Notes: generated by a model from the letters alone, not told the origin. 64,000 bases of DNA from Halomonas sp. A40-4 (GCF_015767635.1 NZ_CP065230.1:1426001-1490000); one strand, 5' to 3'. Positions 1 to 9,524 are shown, counted from the stretch's first letter. Made by a program: numbers and translations.

Positions 1-1
1 T

Positions 2-763
2 CCGCCATACTGGGAAGGCAATATGGCCAAAGAGCGCGGATTGAAAGGGATGCGACCTCTGGCAATTCTGCCGGACAATATCACTACCGATCACCTGTCG
101 CCCTCTAATGCGATTCAGTTGAACAGCGCAGCGGGTGAGTACCTGGACAAGATGGGCCTGCCGGAGGAGGACTTTAACTCCTACGCGACCCACCGGGGTG
201 ATCATTTGACTGCTCAGCGCGCCACCTTGGCAAACCCCAAGCTGTTCAATGAAATGGTACGTGACGAGCAGGGTAATGGGGTGCAAGGGTCGCTTGCCCG
301 TATTGAGCCGGAGGGTAAGGTTACCCGGATGTGGGAAGCCATTGAGACCTACATGGCCCGCAAGCAGCCGCTGATCATTATTGCGGGCGCCGATTACGGC
401 CAGGGGTCTTCCCGTGACTGGGCTGCCAAGGGCGTTGCGCTGGCTGGCGTCGAGGCGATTGTGGCCGAGGGGTTCGAGCGCATCCACCGCACCAATCTGA
501 TCGGCATGGGCGTTATGCCGCTGCAGTTTGAAGAAGGCACAACGCGCCACACGCTGGAGTTGGACGGCACCGAAATTTACGATGTGGAGGGCACCCAGCA
601 GCCGGGCGCCACGCTCACGTTGTTGATTCATCGCCAGAGTGGCAGCTCCGAACGCGTACCGGTGATTTGCCGCCTGGATACCGCCGAGGAAGTGTCGATT
701 TACACCGCTGGTGGCGTGCTGCAACGCTTTGCTCAGGACTTTCTCGAATCCACTGCCGCCTAG
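2..763 (+). CDS. acnD: Fe/S-dependent 2-methylcitrate dehydratase AcnD (3' part only)
   Basis: The gene is cut by the left edge of the window. The visible frame opens in mid-protein and gives about 253 C-terminal residues. These match the aconitase swivel domain, with DNITTDHLSPSNAI near the start and the GADYGQGSSRDWAAKG motif that binds substrate. AcnD dehydrates 2-methylcitrate to a 2-methylaconitate isomer in the cytosolic methylcitrate cycle for propionate. AcnA or another aconitase would share this fold, but prpF 14 bp downstream and then prpD identify it as AcnD. Upstream prpR/prpB/prpC would be expected outside the window. Confidence 0.93.
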   Translation, partial: PPYWEGNMAKERGLKGMRPLAILPDNITTDHLSPSNAIQLNSAAGEYLDKMGLPEEDFNSYATHRGDHLTAQRATLANPKLFNEMVRDEQGNGVQGSLARIEPEGKVTRMWEAIETYMARKQPLIIIAGADYGQGSSRDWAAKGVALAGVEAIVAEGFERIHRTNLIGMGVMPLQFEEGTTRHTLELDGTEIYDVEGTQQPGATLTLLIHRQSGSSERVPVICRLDTAEEVSIYTAGGVLQRFAQDFLESTAA

Positions 764-777
764 CTGGAGATGACGTA

Positions 778-1962
778 ATGCCCTACGGCCCTCAACTCAA
801 AATTCCCGCCACCTATATGCGTGGCGGGACCAGCAAGGGTGTGTTTTTTAAACTCGACGACTTGCCCGACGCCGCCCGGCAGCCTGGCGAGGCGCGCGAC
901 AAGCTGCTGTTACGGGTAATAGGTAGCCCAGATCCCTACGAGAAACAAATCGACGGCATGGGCGCCGCGACGTCCAGCACCAGTAAAACGGTAATTCTGT
1001 CGAAAAGTGAATCGCCCGAGCACGATGTGGATTATCTGTTTGGTCAGGTCGCAATCGACAAACCGTTTGTCGATTGGAGCGGGAACTGCGGCAATCTTTC
1101 GGCGGCGGTCGGCCCTTTTGCGATTACCCACGGTCTCGTTGATCCCGGACGCATTCCTGAAAACGGCGTGGTCGAGGTGCGTATCTGGCAGGTCAATATC
1201 CAGAAAACGATCGTGTCGCGGGTGCCGATGGCCAACGGAGAGGTACAGGAAACCGGCGATTTTGAGCTCGATGGCGTCACCTTTCCCGCTGCCGAGATTC
1301 CGGTGGCCTTTATGGATCCAGCCGACGGCGAAGGGGCTATTTTCCCCACCGGCAATCTTGTCGATGATCTGGAGGTACCAGGGGTAGGCACGCTCAAAGC
1401 CACCATGATCAACGCTGGTATTCCCACGGTGTTTATTAACGCCGCCGACATCGGGTATGCCGGTACTGAGCTTCAAGAGGCGATCAATGGCGATAGCCAA
1501 GCGCTTTCGATGTTTGAAACCATCCGAGCCCATGGTGCCGTCCGTATGGGGTTGATGAAACACGTGGATGAAGCGGCCAACCGGCAGCACACGCCTAAAG
1601 TGGCGTTTGTTGCACCACCTGCGGGGTATACGGCGTCGAGCGGCAAAATGATTGACGCCTGTGATGTCGACCTGCTGGTGCGTGCGCTCTCCATGGGTAA
1701 ACTCCACCATGCCATGATGGGCACCGCCGCTGTCGCGATCGCCTCGGCGGCCGCGATTAAAGGCACCCTGGTCAACGCGGCGGCGGGAGGCGTCGAACGT
1801 GATGCGGTCACCTTCGGCCACCCCTCGGGCAGTTTGCGGGTGGGGGCTCAGGCAAGCCTGGTGGACGGACGCTGGCAAATAGACAAAGCTGTCATGAGCC
1901 GCAGCGCACGCGTATTGATGGAAGGAACTGTGCGCGTTCCGAGTGATACGCTGAACCAGTAG
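778..1962 (+). CDS. prpF: 2-methylaconitate cis-trans isomerase PrpF
   Basis: This encodes a 394-residue PrpF-family isomerase with a diaminopimelate-epimerase-like fold. It converts the AcnD product into cis-2-methylaconitate for hydration to methylisocitrate. The N-terminal MRGGTSKGVFF signature lies at residues 14-24. The loop ending at Lys70 and the DWSGNCGNLS segment with Cys104 are the conserved active-site regions of the family. The start ATG at 778 follows GGAGATGACGTA and lies 14 bp after the acnD stop. Reading further upstream in this frame would overlap acnD by over 100 bp, so the longer start was rejected. Confidence 0.95.
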   Translation: MPYGPQLKIPATYMRGGTSKGVFFKLDDLPDAARQPGEARDKLLLRVIGSPDPYEKQIDGMGAATSSTSKTVILSKSESPEHDVDYLFGQVAIDKPFVDWSGNCGNLSAAVGPFAITHGLVDPGRIPENGVVEVRIWQVNIQKTIVSRVPMANGEVQETGDFELDGVTFPAAEIPVAFMDPADGEGAIFPTGNLVDDLEVPGVGTLKATMINAGIPTVFINAADIGYAGTELQEAINGDSQALSMFETIRAHGAVRMGLMKHVDEAANRQHTPKVAFVAPPAGYTASSGKMIDACDVDLLVRALSMGKLHHAMMGTAAVAIASAAAIKGTLVNAAAGGVERDAVTFGHPSGSLRVGAQASLVDGRWQIDKAVMSRSARVLMEGTVRVPSDTLNQ

Positions 1963-1973
1963 GGGGATAAGAC

Positions 1974-3464
1974 ATGCATACCACCGCCGATGTGAATGAT
2001 CGTCCGGACTATGACCCTGAGTTGCAAACGCTGGCCGACTACGTTCTCAACTTTCGTGCCCCCTCCGAGGAAGCGCTGACGACGGCGCGCTACTGTTTGA
2101 TGGATACGCTGGGCTGTGGGTTGTTGGCGTTGCGTTTCCCTGCGTGTACCAAACACCTTGGCCCGTTGGTCGAGGGGACGACAGTGCCGCATGGCGCTCG
2201 GGTACCCGGCACATCGCTGCGACTGGATCCGGTCAAGGCGGCCTGGGACATCGGTGCGATGGTGCGCTGGCTCGATTACAACGATACATGGCTCGCCGCT
2301 GAGTGGGGACACCCCTCTGATAACCTGGGCGCGATTCTTGCCGTTGCCGACCATCTTTCCCAGAAGCGAGTGGCCGAAGGCGCTGCACCTTTGGTGATGG
2401 CGGACGTCCTGCACGCCATGGTCATGGCCCATGAGATCCAGGGGGTGCTGGCGCTGGAAAACAGTTTCAACCGGGTGGGGCTGGACCATGTGGTACTGGT
2501 TAAAGTGGCCTCCACCGCCGTTGTCGCGAAACTGATGGGCGCCGACCGTGAGCAGATGCTGTCGGCGCTTTCCCATGCCTGGGTCGACGGACAGAGCTTG
2601 CGCACCTACCGGCACGCCCCGAATGCAGGTTCCCGCAAAAGTTGGGCGGCAGGCGATGCCACCTCACGCGGCGTGCGCCTCGCGGATATCGCCATGCGCG
2701 GTGAAATGGGTATTCCCAGTGCCTTGAGCGCGCCTCAATGGGGGTTTTACGACATCGCCTTCAGTCATAGTAATAAAGACCTCCGTCTTAAGCCTGACGG
2801 CGAGCGTCGACTTCGCTTCCAGCGCACGTTGGGTTGCTACGTGATGGAAAATATTCTCTTCAAGGTGGCATTTCCCGCTGAGTTCCACGCCCAGACGGCC
2901 TGTGAAGCGGCGGTGGCATTACATCCGCAGGTTAAAGATCGCTTACCGTCTATCGAGCGCGTTGTGATCACGACCCATGAGGCGGCTATCCGGATTATTT
3001 CCAAAACCGGCCAGCTCGCCAACCCCGCTGACCGCGATCACTGCCTGCAGTACATGGTGGCCGTCCCGCTGATACAGGGGACATTAACCGCGGATCACTA
3101 TGAAGATGACTTCCATGCCACACACCCGCTGATTGATCAGCTACGCGAAAAGATGGAAGTGGAAGAGGACCCTGATTATTCAAGCGCTTACCTGGACCCC
3201 GAAAAGCGTTCGATTGCCAATGCCGTGCAGGTGTTTTTCGATGATGGCACAGCCACTGAAAAGGTCGCCGTGGAGTACCCGCTGGGTCATCGGCGGCGAC
3301 GGGACGAGGGTATGCCGTTGTTACTTGACAAATTTCATCGCCACCTTGCCACGCGGTTCCCGGCACATCGGTGCGAGCAGATCATGCGGGTATGCGAGGA
3401 TCATGCAGCGCTTGCATCCATGCCGGTTAACCGCTTTATGGCGCTATGGGAGATGACACCCTAA
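1974..3464 (+). CDS. prpD: 2-methylcitrate dehydratase PrpD (MmgE/PrpD family)
   Basis: This 496-residue protein is close in length to E. coli PrpD (about 483). It has the MmgE/PrpD all-helical N-terminal domain, including the [19 protein letters not shown] segment around residues 100-118, and the C-terminal domain with residues [15 protein letters not shown]. PrpD is the iron-sulfur-independent enzyme that dehydrates 2-methylcitrate directly to cis-2-methylaconitate. It starts 11 bp after prpF behind AGGGGGATAAG and is the last gene of the operon. It duplicates in one step what AcnD plus PrpF do in two, so the operon carries both routes. Confidence 0.95.
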   Translation: MHTTADVNDRPDYDPELQTLADYVLNFRAPSEEALTTARYCLMDTLGCGLLALRFPACTKHLGPLVEGTTVPHGARVPGTSLRLDPVKAAWDIGAMVRWLDYNDTWLAAEWGHPSDNLGAILAVADHLSQKRVAEGAAPLVMADVLHAMVMAHEIQGVLALENSFNRVGLDHVVLVKVASTAVVAKLMGADREQMLSALSHAWVDGQSLRTYRHAPNAGSRKSWAAGDATSRGVRLADIAMRGEMGIPSALSAPQWGFYDIAFSHSNKDLRLKPDGERRLRFQRTLGCYVMENILFKVAFPAEFHAQTACEAAVALHPQVKDRLPSIERVVITTHEAAIRIISKTGQLANPADRDHCLQYMVAVPLIQGTLTADHYEDDFHATHPLIDQLREKMEVEEDPDYSSAYLDPEKRSIANAVQVFFDDGTATEKVAVEYPLGHRRRRDEGMPLLLDKFHRHLATRFPAHRCEQIMRVCEDHAALASMPVNRFMALWEMTP

Positions 3465-3472
3465 ACGACGAA

Positions 3473-3501
3473 CCGCCCGATTCACTAGCGTAATCGGGCG
3501 G
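3473..3501. terminator. Terminator between prpD and the convergent comEA-like gene
   Basis: A perfect 10-bp inverted repeat (CCGCCCGATT and AATCGGGCGG) with a 9-nt loop is followed by CGTTT. It lies 8 bp past the prpD stop and 18 bp before the stop of the minus-strand gene, so it can serve both directions. Confidence 0.75.
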
Positions 3502-3518
3502 CGTTTAGTGTTGTCATG

Positions 3519-3803
3519 TTAGTCTTCAACGCTGACCTGATCGCGCATACGGTCAACCGTTGCCGGTCCAATACCGCTGACGCGGGTAAGGTCATCGGCA
3601 CTTTCGAAGTCGCCGTTTGCTTCACGCTCTTCAATGATAGCTTCGGCTCGGCTGGGGCCGATACCCGGTAGCTCATCGAGTAATTCGGGGTCGGCGCTGT
3701 TGACGTTGATCGGGGCAATGTCCTGGGCCACCCCGTTGCTTGCAACCCCAATGCCGATGCTGAAGAGTAATGCGGCGAATAATCCTTTCAGTGATAGCTT
3801 CAT
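3519..3803 (-). CDS. Small exported helix-hairpin-helix (ComEA-like) protein
   Basis: This 94-residue protein has a signal peptide (residues 1-27, hydrophobic core AALLFSIGIGVA, cleavage probably after VAQ or nearby). It is followed by a tandem helix-hairpin-helix unit: INVNSADPELLDELPGIGPSRA and then LTRVSGIGPATVDRMRD. This is the ComEA C-terminal fold, which binds double-stranded DNA non-specifically in the periplasm during natural transformation. Short proteins of this type are common in gammaproteobacteria, and several act in DNA uptake. No other competence gene lies next to it, so a role in transformation is inferred from the family only. Confidence 0.85.
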   Translation of the reverse strand: MKLSLKGLFAALLFSIGIGVASNGVAQDIAPINVNSADPELLDELPGIGPSRAEAIIEEREANGDFESADDLTRVSGIGPATVDRMRDQVSVED

Positions 3804-4023
3804 CCTAAGCCCCTTTAATAGTGGTTTCAGTCCTAATGGCGGTTATCAGTCCTATTGTGAGCGGGGAAGTCCCCGCTCTTTCACCTTAACTGGATTCCGG
3901 AGCGATGCTGTCGGAAATTAGCGATACGTTATGTAAGATTTTTGCTATACACGCATGGCAAAAGGCTTACATGGCGAGCGAAAGGGACTGATATAATGCG
4001 CCGAAACACTTGGGGAGCTTGGT

Positions 4024-4722
4024 ATGGCTGTCACTGAATCACCGCTGATTATCGCACTTGATTACCCATCACTAGACGCGGCGCTATGCATGGCGGATCA
4101 GTTGGATCCGTCCTGGTGTCGGCTGAAGGTCGGTAAAGAGCTATTTACCCGCAGCGGCCCGGCCGTCCTTGAAGCGTTGCACGGGCGTGGCTTCGATGTG
4201 TTCCTGGACCTCAAGTTCCATGACATTCCCAACACGGTGGCCAGCGCCGTAGAGGCGGCAGCAGAGCAGGGGGTGTGGATGGTCAACCTTCACGCCAGCG
4301 GCGGTCGGGCAATGATGGAAGCCGCCGCAACGCGCCTGGCGCAACAGCGCCTCACCACGCACCTGATCGCTGTGACGGTGCTGACCAGCATGCAGGACCG
4401 TGATCTGGTGGATGTCGGTATACCGTCATCGGTTAGCGACCAGGTGACGCGGCTGGCTCAGCTCGCCAAACAGAGTGGCTTGCACGGTGTTGTGTGTTCG
4501 GCTCAGGAATCGACTCAACTTGCATCGCTATGTGGTGACGAGTTCTTGAAAGTGACGCCAGGCATTCGACCTGCCTTCGCTGCGGCTAATGACCAGCAGC
4601 GGATCATGACGCCCAGGGACGCGATGCAGGCAGGTAGCACGCACTTGGTCGTCGGGCGGCCGGTTACCCAGGCAGAGCGTCCCATGGAGGCGTTGAAGGC
4701 TATCCAGCAAGAGCTGGAATAG
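4024..4722 (+). CDS. pyrF: Orotidine 5'-phosphate decarboxylase PyrF
   Basis: This 232-residue protein matches the family's usual length. It decarboxylates OMP to UMP, the last step of de novo pyrimidine synthesis. The catalytic DxKxxD motif is visible at residues 62-67 (Asp62, Lys64, Asp67), and the C-terminal phosphate-binding loop reads [10 protein letters not shown]. The ATG at 4024 follows TTGGGGAGCTTGGT. In E. coli pyrF follows lapAB in the same direction; here it faces lapB tail to tail with 12 bp between the stops. Confidence 0.97.
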   Translation: MAVTESPLIIALDYPSLDAALCMADQLDPSWCRLKVGKELFTRSGPAVLEALHGRGFDVFLDLKFHDIPNTVASAVEAAAEQGVWMVNLHASGGRAMMEAAATRLAQQRLTTHLIAVTVLTSMQDRDLVDVGIPSSVSDQVTRLAQLAKQSGLHGVVCSAQESTQLASLCGDEFLKVTPGIRPAFAAANDQQRIMTPRDAMQAGSTHLVVGRPVTQAERPMEALKAIQQELE

Positions 4723-4734
4723 GGAACGAAACCG

Positions 4735-5934
4735 TTATTCGCCTTCAACCCCGATAATCGGTTTGATAGTGCCCCAGTAACGGCAAGTGGGGCACTGCCA
4801 TTGCAAGGCATCGCTGGTAAAGCCGCAGCGTTGGCAACGGTGGCGAGGGCGACCCTTCAGCAATGCTTCGGTATGATGCTTAAGCAGCACCAGCCGTGTG
4901 TCCGGTGCGTCTCTACCCTGAAGGCGCTGGCTCTCGATATACAGATCAACCAGGTAGTTGAGTCCCCGCAAGCTGGGGGCCTGGCCGAGAAGTTCGCCGG
5001 TGACGCCAATCGCGGCATCGACCCCATCCCGGTGATGGATAAGCTCACCCAGTTCGATGATTAAGCTGGTGTAGGGCACGATGGTAATCAGCTGGCGTAG
5101 ATGGGCTTCAAGCCCGCCTTCATCGTTGTTGCGCAGATAGGCGCGCTTTAATGCGGGCAGCATGGTCGGAAGATGGGCGCTGTCTTGGTCAAGAATGCGC
5201 GTCAAGTAGCCGGTTGCCTGCGGATAATGACCATTTTCCATTTCAAGTCCGGCAAGCAACAGGTTGGCGCGGACGCAATGGGAGTCAAGCTGCAGGGCTT
5301 TTTTCAAATGGCGTTTGGCAAGTGCGCGGCTGGCATTGGCGGTCTCGAGTTCGGCCAGTTCGCATTGCCAGTGGGCCGCTGCTCGGCGGATATTGGGATG
5401 CTGCTTAACCAGCGGGGCGGCGGTATCCAAGGCGCCTTGCCAGTCTTTTTCGCGCTCTAGCAGATCGATCAACAGTCGCTTGGCAGGGTAGCGCAGCTCG
5501 CTGTCGTGGTCTTGGTCGAGTAGCGTTCTAAGCAGCCGCTGTGCCCGGTCATGGACACCCAGCGCTACAAAGTCACGCGCGAGTTCCAGTTGAACCTTCG
5601 CATTAGTGGCATCGGAGAGTGCCGGACGTGCCAGAAGATTTTGGTGAATGCTTACGGCTTTGTCGGCTTCGCCCCGCGAACGAAATAGTCGCCCCAGTGT
5701 GATGTGCGTCTCAACCGTATCGCTATTGACATCCAGTGCGTTGATAAAGGTATTGATGGCTTCGTCGGGCTGCTCGTTGAGCAGATAGTTGAGCCCGACA
5801 AAGTAATCCCGGGATAGACTACCGTGAGTAGATCCCGAGCGTTCGTTTGACCGCCGGGATGCCTTGCGAAAGCCGAGCCCGTAGCCAATCGCAATAGCGA
5901 CGAATATAACGCCCAGCAGTGCGAAGTCCAGCAT
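4735..5934 (-). CDS. lapB: Lipopolysaccharide assembly protein B (LapB/YciM)
   Basis: This 399-residue protein has one N-terminal membrane anchor (residues 1-20), a long array of TPR helices, and a C-terminal rubredoxin-like metal site with Cys367, Cys370, Cys381 and Cys384 (CQRC and CPTC). LapB sits on the inner membrane's cytoplasmic face. It promotes FtsH-dependent degradation of LpxC, so it sets LPS synthesis in balance with phospholipid. E. coli LapB has 389 residues with the same layout. The start ATG abuts the lapA stop, so the two are translated as a pair. Confidence 0.95.
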   Translation of the reverse strand: MLDFALLGVIFVAIAIGYGLGFRKASRRSNERSGSTHGSLSRDYFVGLNYLLNEQPDEAINTFINALDVNSDTVETHITLGRLFRSRGEADKAVSIHQNLLARPALSDATNAKVQLELARDFVALGVHDRAQRLLRTLLDQDHDSELRYPAKRLLIDLLEREKDWQGALDTAAPLVKQHPNIRRAAAHWQCELAELETANASRALAKRHLKKALQLDSHCVRANLLLAGLEMENGHYPQATGYLTRILDQDSAHLPTMLPALKRAYLRNNDEGGLEAHLRQLITIVPYTSLIIELGELIHHRDGVDAAIGVTGELLGQAPSLRGLNYLVDLYIESQRLQGRDAPDTRLVLLKHHTEALLKGRPRHRCQRCGFTSDALQWQCPTCRYWGTIKPIIGVEGE

Positions 5935-6240
5935 CTAAGCCAGTTCCTTAAACTCCTGCGTACGTAGCTGGTCAAGTTCCTTGCTTTGTTGTTTGTTCTG
6001 GCGTTCGCTACGAGCCAGTCTGGCTTTTAGACGTACATACACGCCGATCATGGCCAACATGCCAATAAGTACGCCGAACGTTAACGTTGCCAATAGCCAG
6101 ACGGATAACGAGACGGCGGGTAGCTCCAGCCAAATCAGGTTCAACGCAATGGCTTGCTGGTTATTGACCGCAAACAAGATACCTACCAGTAGCACTACCA
6201 GCAAAATGATGGCCAGAATCAGCCCTTTTATCCAACGCAT
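5935..6240 (-). CDS. lapA: Lipopolysaccharide assembly protein A domain protein (LapA/YciS)
   Basis: This 101-residue inner membrane protein has two hydrophobic segments (about residues 5-24 and 42-66) and then a charged coiled-coil-like tail (RLKARLARSERQNKQQSKELDQL). It is the small partner of LapB in LPS assembly control. The stop is directly adjacent to the lapB start. The ihfB gene lies 126 bp upstream on the same strand, as in the common ihfB-lapA-lapB order. Confidence 0.92.
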   Translation of the reverse strand: MRWIKGLILAIILLVVLLVGILFAVNNQQAIALNLIWLELPAVSLSVWLLATLTFGVLIGMLAMIGVYVRLKARLARSERQNKQQSKELDQLRTQEFKELA

Positions 6241-6366
6241 GAGAAGTTCCTAATCAGTAGCTTTCACGGTAGTGACATTGTGTACGAGTCGCCGCCCGAC
6301 GTCATCCCAAAGAAGGCATGAATCCGCTTTTTAATGCCTGGCCAAGGACAATAACGCCCTGCTATA

Positions 6367-6663
6367 TCAATACCCCAATGCACGGCTCGCATCGACCTGT
6401 TCGCGTAATTCCTTGCCCGGCTTGAAATGGGGAACGTGCTTCCCGTCAAGCTCGACGGGTTCGCCGGTTTTCGGGTTACGCCCGGTTCTTGGCTCGCGGT
6501 AGTGAAGTGAAAAACTCCCAAAACCACGAATTTCCACCCGCCCGCCACTGGCCAGTGCGTCGGTCATGTCGTCGAGAATAATCCGGACGGCGGTCTCGAC
6601 TTCTTTGGCAGACAGCTCGGGCTGGTGCATGGCAATTTGTTCGATTAATTCAGATTTGGTCAT
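6367..6663 (-). CDS. ihfB: Integration host factor subunit beta
   Basis: This 98-residue HU/IHF-family protein begins [11 protein letters not shown] and has the IHF-beta core [18 protein letters not shown] followed by the DNA-intercalating arm [14 protein letters not shown]. With IHF-alpha it bends DNA at specific sites and acts in replication, recombination and sigma54 promoters. HU is excluded by the sequence of the arm and the N terminus. The gene usually follows rpsA (ribosomal protein S1). Here the 194 bp upstream leads to the divergent sdhE gene, so rpsA is not adjacent. Confidence 0.96.
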   Translation of the reverse strand: MTKSELIEQIAMHQPELSAKEVETAVRIILDDMTDALASGGRVEIRGFGSFSLHYREPRTGRNPKTGEPVELDGKHVPHFKPGKELREQVDASRALGY

Positions 6664-6869
6664 CGGTTGGCTCCCTGCGGACGTTTAAGGTCGATCAATA
6701 CGGCCTTTCTGTCACCTCATTCAGCATACTGCGCAATCGAAGATAAAACAATTTAGATAAAACAAGGTACTACAATCGATATTAGCATAGGCCAAGCGAG
6801 GCCCTGGCGCGACCCTGTGGCTTAGGTATACTGATCCCTCATTCCATTTTTTCCCAAGTGAGGCCAACG
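6664..6869. promoter_or_regulatory. Divergent promoter region between ihfB and sdhE
   Basis: This AT-rich 206-bp gap must carry the promoters of both divergent units. The segment around 6745-6790 is especially AT-rich (TAAAACAATTTAGATAAAAC), which would suit IHF autoregulation, but I cannot assign exact boxes. Confidence 0.45.
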
Positions 6870-7163
6870 TTGAGCGACGACACATCCCCAGCCGCTATCG
6901 CCCGCAAGCGGCTTTATTGGCACTCACGTCGAGGTATGTGGGAGCTGGATTTACTGTTAATTCCCTTTTTGGAACAGCGTTACGACCAGTTGGAGGAGGG
7001 TGACCAGCTTGCTTTTCAACAACTGATTGAGGAAGAAGATCAAGATTTGTTTGTCTGGCTGATGCGCCGGGAATGGCCGGGCGACCCCGTCCTGCGCCGT
7101 GTTGTGAAGATGATCGTCGAGCATGCCGAAAGCACCGATAATTCTGCCTATCGCACGCTCTAG
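6870..7163 (+). CDS. sdhE: FAD assembly factor SdhE (succinate dehydrogenase flavinylation)
   Basis: This 97-residue protein of the SdhE/YgfY family carries the RGMWELD signature (RGxxE), which is required for covalent attachment of FAD to SdhA and FrdA. I prefer the TTG at 6870 because GAGG (6860-6863) lies 6 nt before it. A GTG at 6858 is in frame but has no ribosome binding site. The 3' end overlaps the next gene by 41 bp, the usual sdhE-ygfX arrangement. Confidence 0.92.
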   Translation: MSDDTSPAAIARKRLYWHSRRGMWELDLLLIPFLEQRYDQLEEGDQLAFQQLIEEEDQDLFVWLMRREWPGDPVLRRVVKMIVEHAESTDNSAYRTL

Positions 7164-7521
7164 GCTATGGGGTGGGCTACACAGCGGCCTGCTGCTGGGG
7201 CTTGCTTTGATGTGCCTGGCCACTATGGGGTGGCTAACGGCCGCTATGGTGATAGGGGTGGGCGGGGGTTGCTTGTGGCGCAGCGTTCGCTGCCTGCCTC
7301 GCGGTACCCTTTATCTTCTGCCTCGGGCGGAAGGCCCTCTTGGCCGTTGGTTGCTGCCGCAAGGCGAGCTTGATGCGTCATTGGTCGTCAGCTGTGACTA
7401 CCTGACGCCATGGCTGGTAGGCCTGAAGGTGGGCCAGCAGCGCGTCTGGCTGTGGCCTGATAGCGTTCCCCGGGAAGCGCACCGGGCGGTGCGCCGTTTG
7501 TTTCACTCTCCCGGTCGCTAA
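7123..7521 (+). CDS. YgfX/CptA-family membrane protein
   Basis: This 132-residue protein has two close hydrophobic segments (about residues 17-54) and a soluble C-terminal half. It overlaps sdhE by 41 bp, the arrangement typical for YgfX. E. coli YgfX (CptA) has been described as a toxin acting on cytoskeletal proteins with SdhE as the antitoxin, while other work links the pair to membrane-bound flavoenzymes. The sequence here supports the family assignment by length, topology and position. It does not decide between those roles. Confidence 0.8.
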   Translation: MPKAPIILPIARSRLWGGLHSGLLLGLALMCLATMGWLTAAMVIGVGGGCLWRSVRCLPRGTLYLLPRAEGPLGRWLLPQGELDASLVVSCDYLTPWLVGLKVGQQRVWLWPDSVPREAHRAVRRLFHSPGR

Positions 7522-7541
7522 ACGTTCCGTCCGACAGGTGT

Positions 7542-9122
7542 CTAGCCCTTGGGTAGATCCTTGAGGGTGAGCCGGGACGGCTGGCTGTGTTCAGCGTGCC
7601 CAGGCCAATCCATGGTGTAGTGCAAGCCTCTTGATTCATGCCGCTGCTGCGCCGCGGTGACCGTTAATCGTGCAAGGTTGATCAACTGCTGCAAACGCTG
7701 TGCCTCCACCGTCATCTGGCCATTACTCAGCTCGCCAAGTGCGGCGGCTATCTCAGTGAGGGCCTTGCTGGCAGAAGCGAGGCCAGCAGTGCTTCTCACA
7801 ATGGCGACATGCTGGCTCATGGTGGCACGTAGCTGTTTGCGCAACGCTGCGATCTGGGTATCGATAAACGCATCGGCGCCGGGGAGCGACGGCAAGTTGA
7901 CGTCGTATTGCCTTGTGACGGAGGCGGTCGCTTGAATGGCATGGGCGCAACTCCGGGCAAACACCAGGCACTCCAGCAGTGAGTTGCTGGCCATGCGGTT
8001 GGCCCCGTGCAGCCCCGTGCAGGCTGTTTCGCCGATGGCGAATAGTCCCGGCACGCCAGTGGCGCCGGTAAGGTCAGTGGCGACACCTCCGCAGCTGTAG
8101 TGCGCCGCGGGAACCACGGGAATAGGCTGTTGGGTGATGTCGATACCGCGCGATGCGCAGTGCGCTTGAATCGTCGGGAAGTGATGCTGTATAGCCTCTA
8201 CACCTAAGTGGCGTATGTCCAGCCATACATGGGGTAGCGCCTGAGTCTGTATCTCGGCGTCGATGGCGCGCGCGACAACATCACGGGGGGCAAGCTCGGC
8301 TCTGGCGTCCAGTGCGGGCATAAAGCGCTTACCTGCTGCATTGAGCAGGTGACCGCCCTCGCCACGTACGGCTTCGCTAATCAGAAAGGCCGGGCCGTCC
8401 GGGTCGTACAGGCAAGTGGGATGAAACTGTTGAAACTCCAGGTTCATCAGGGTGGCACCGAGTTCTGCCGCCATGATCATGCCTTCGCCGCTGCTGGGGG
8501 CGGGGGTCGTGGTGTGCTGGTAGAGGCCGCTGGCCCCCCCGGTGGCGAGTACCGTGTGTTGTGCTGTCAGCGTATGCCACTGGTGTTGCTCGTCGAGTGC
8601 GTAAGCGCCTAGACATATCCCTTGATCATCTTGTATCAACCCCACCACGCTAAGGTGATGGTACTGCTGGATATTGGGATGTGCCGTGACGCGCTGTAAC
8701 AGGGTGTCGACCACGGCGCGCCCGGTAGCATCGTCAGCGTGAATGATACGCCGTGCGTTATGCCCGCCTTCACGCGTCAAGTGAAAGGGATAACGTGCCT
8801 CGGCAGAGTGGTCGGGTGTAAAGGGCACGCCGCTATCAATCAGCCACGCAATGGCTTCCGGACCGTGCTCGACCGTGAAGCGCACCGCTTGCTCATCGCA
8901 CAGGCCGTCACCGGCAATCAGTGTGTCGTTGACGTGGGCATCGACATGATCGTCGGGCGAAAGCACAGCGGCAATGCCGCCCTGTGCCCAGCGGCTGGCC
9001 CCCTTGTCGTCCTGAGCCGGTCGTATCAGCGCCACCCGGTGCGTTTCAGCAGCGGTCAAGGCAAGGGTTAAACCGGCAACGCCGCCACCGATGATCAATA
9101 TCTCTGAGGTGGGCGTCGTCAT
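7542..9122 (-). CDS. nadB: L-aspartate oxidase NadB
   Basis: This 526-residue flavoenzyme oxidises L-aspartate to iminoaspartate, the first step of de novo NAD synthesis, feeding NadA. The FAD dinucleotide-binding motif IIGGGVAGLTLAL lies at residues 9-21. Also present are the active-site segments SRWAQGGIAAVL and HFDxxx-type contacts, the GGVATD segment, and GLHGANRMASNSLLECLVF near residues 370-390, which is shared with SdhA and FrdA. NadB is distinguished from SdhA by length and by the lack of the flavinylation histidine context. The start ATG is preceded by GGAGCCCCC. Confidence 0.97.
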   Translation of the reverse strand: MTTPTSEILIIGGGVAGLTLALTAAETHRVALIRPAQDDKGASRWAQGGIAAVLSPDDHVDAHVNDTLIAGDGLCDEQAVRFTVEHGPEAIAWLIDSGVPFTPDHSAEARYPFHLTREGGHNARRIIHADDATGRAVVDTLLQRVTAHPNIQQYHHLSVVGLIQDDQGICLGAYALDEQHQWHTLTAQHTVLATGGASGLYQHTTTPAPSSGEGMIMAAELGATLMNLEFQQFHPTCLYDPDGPAFLISEAVRGEGGHLLNAAGKRFMPALDARAELAPRDVVARAIDAEIQTQALPHVWLDIRHLGVEAIQHHFPTIQAHCASRGIDITQQPIPVVPAAHYSCGGVATDLTGATGVPGLFAIGETACTGLHGANRMASNSLLECLVFARSCAHAIQATASVTRQYDVNLPSLPGADAFIDTQIAALRKQLRATMSQHVAIVRSTAGLASASKALTEIAAALGELSNGQMTVEAQRLQQLINLARLTVTAAQQRHESRGLHYTMDWPGHAEHSQPSRLTLKDLPKG

Positions 9123-9320
9123 GGGGGCTCCTTAGCGGGCTTGTCCTGGGCTTTGAGTCAGCGGATCAGCGACGGTTGATAGCGTTTGGGGTGACGGCTG
9201 GCATCATAGCGCGGTGTCAGGCAGATGGCGATAACGCAGGCACTGGATTATTCGGCGCGGTTAACAGCAGCTAAATCAAAAAAGCCAGATCAGGCGATAA
9301 CATCGGGGGGATTTCAGGAA

Positions 9321-9407
9321 TGGTGCCCGGAGCCGGACTTGAACCGGCACGGGGTTGCCCCCGAGAGATTTTAAGTCTCTTGCGTCTACCAATTTCGCCA
9401 TCCGGGC
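9321..9407 (-). tRNA. tRNA-Leu (TAA anticodon)
   Basis: The reverse complement folds as a class II tRNA with acceptor GCCCGGA/TCCGGGC, anticodon loop CTTAAAA (anticodon TAA), a long variable arm and an encoded CCA end. It is the last of three tRNA genes in the order Gly-Cys-Leu, equal to E. coli glyW-cysT-leuZ downstream of pgsA. Confidence 0.95.
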
Positions 9408-9440
9408 AGCGCAGCGATGGGAATCGGTGCACCGGAAAGA

Positions 9441-9514
9441 TGGAGGCTGGAGTCGGAATCGAACCGGCGTACACGGAGTTGCAGTCCGCTGCATAACCAC
9501 TCTGCCATCCAGCC
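9441..9514 (-). tRNA. tRNA-Cys (GCA anticodon)
   Basis: The reverse complement begins GGCTGGATGGCAGAGTGG and has anticodon loop CTGCAAC (anticodon GCA), T-arm GGTTCGATTCC and acceptor GGCTGGA/TCCAGCC. It ends with encoded CCA. It lies 33 bp from tRNA-Leu. Confidence 0.95.
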
Positions 9515-9524
9515 TCGGTGAGTC

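Noticed and set aside
910..1878. 322-residue open frame on the minus strand inside prpF
   Set aside because: It lies wholly antisense to a clear prpF gene and has no family features; a GC-rich shadow frame.
6664..6869. rpsA upstream of ihfB
   Set aside because: The region is only a divergent promoter gap; sdhE follows on the plus strand.
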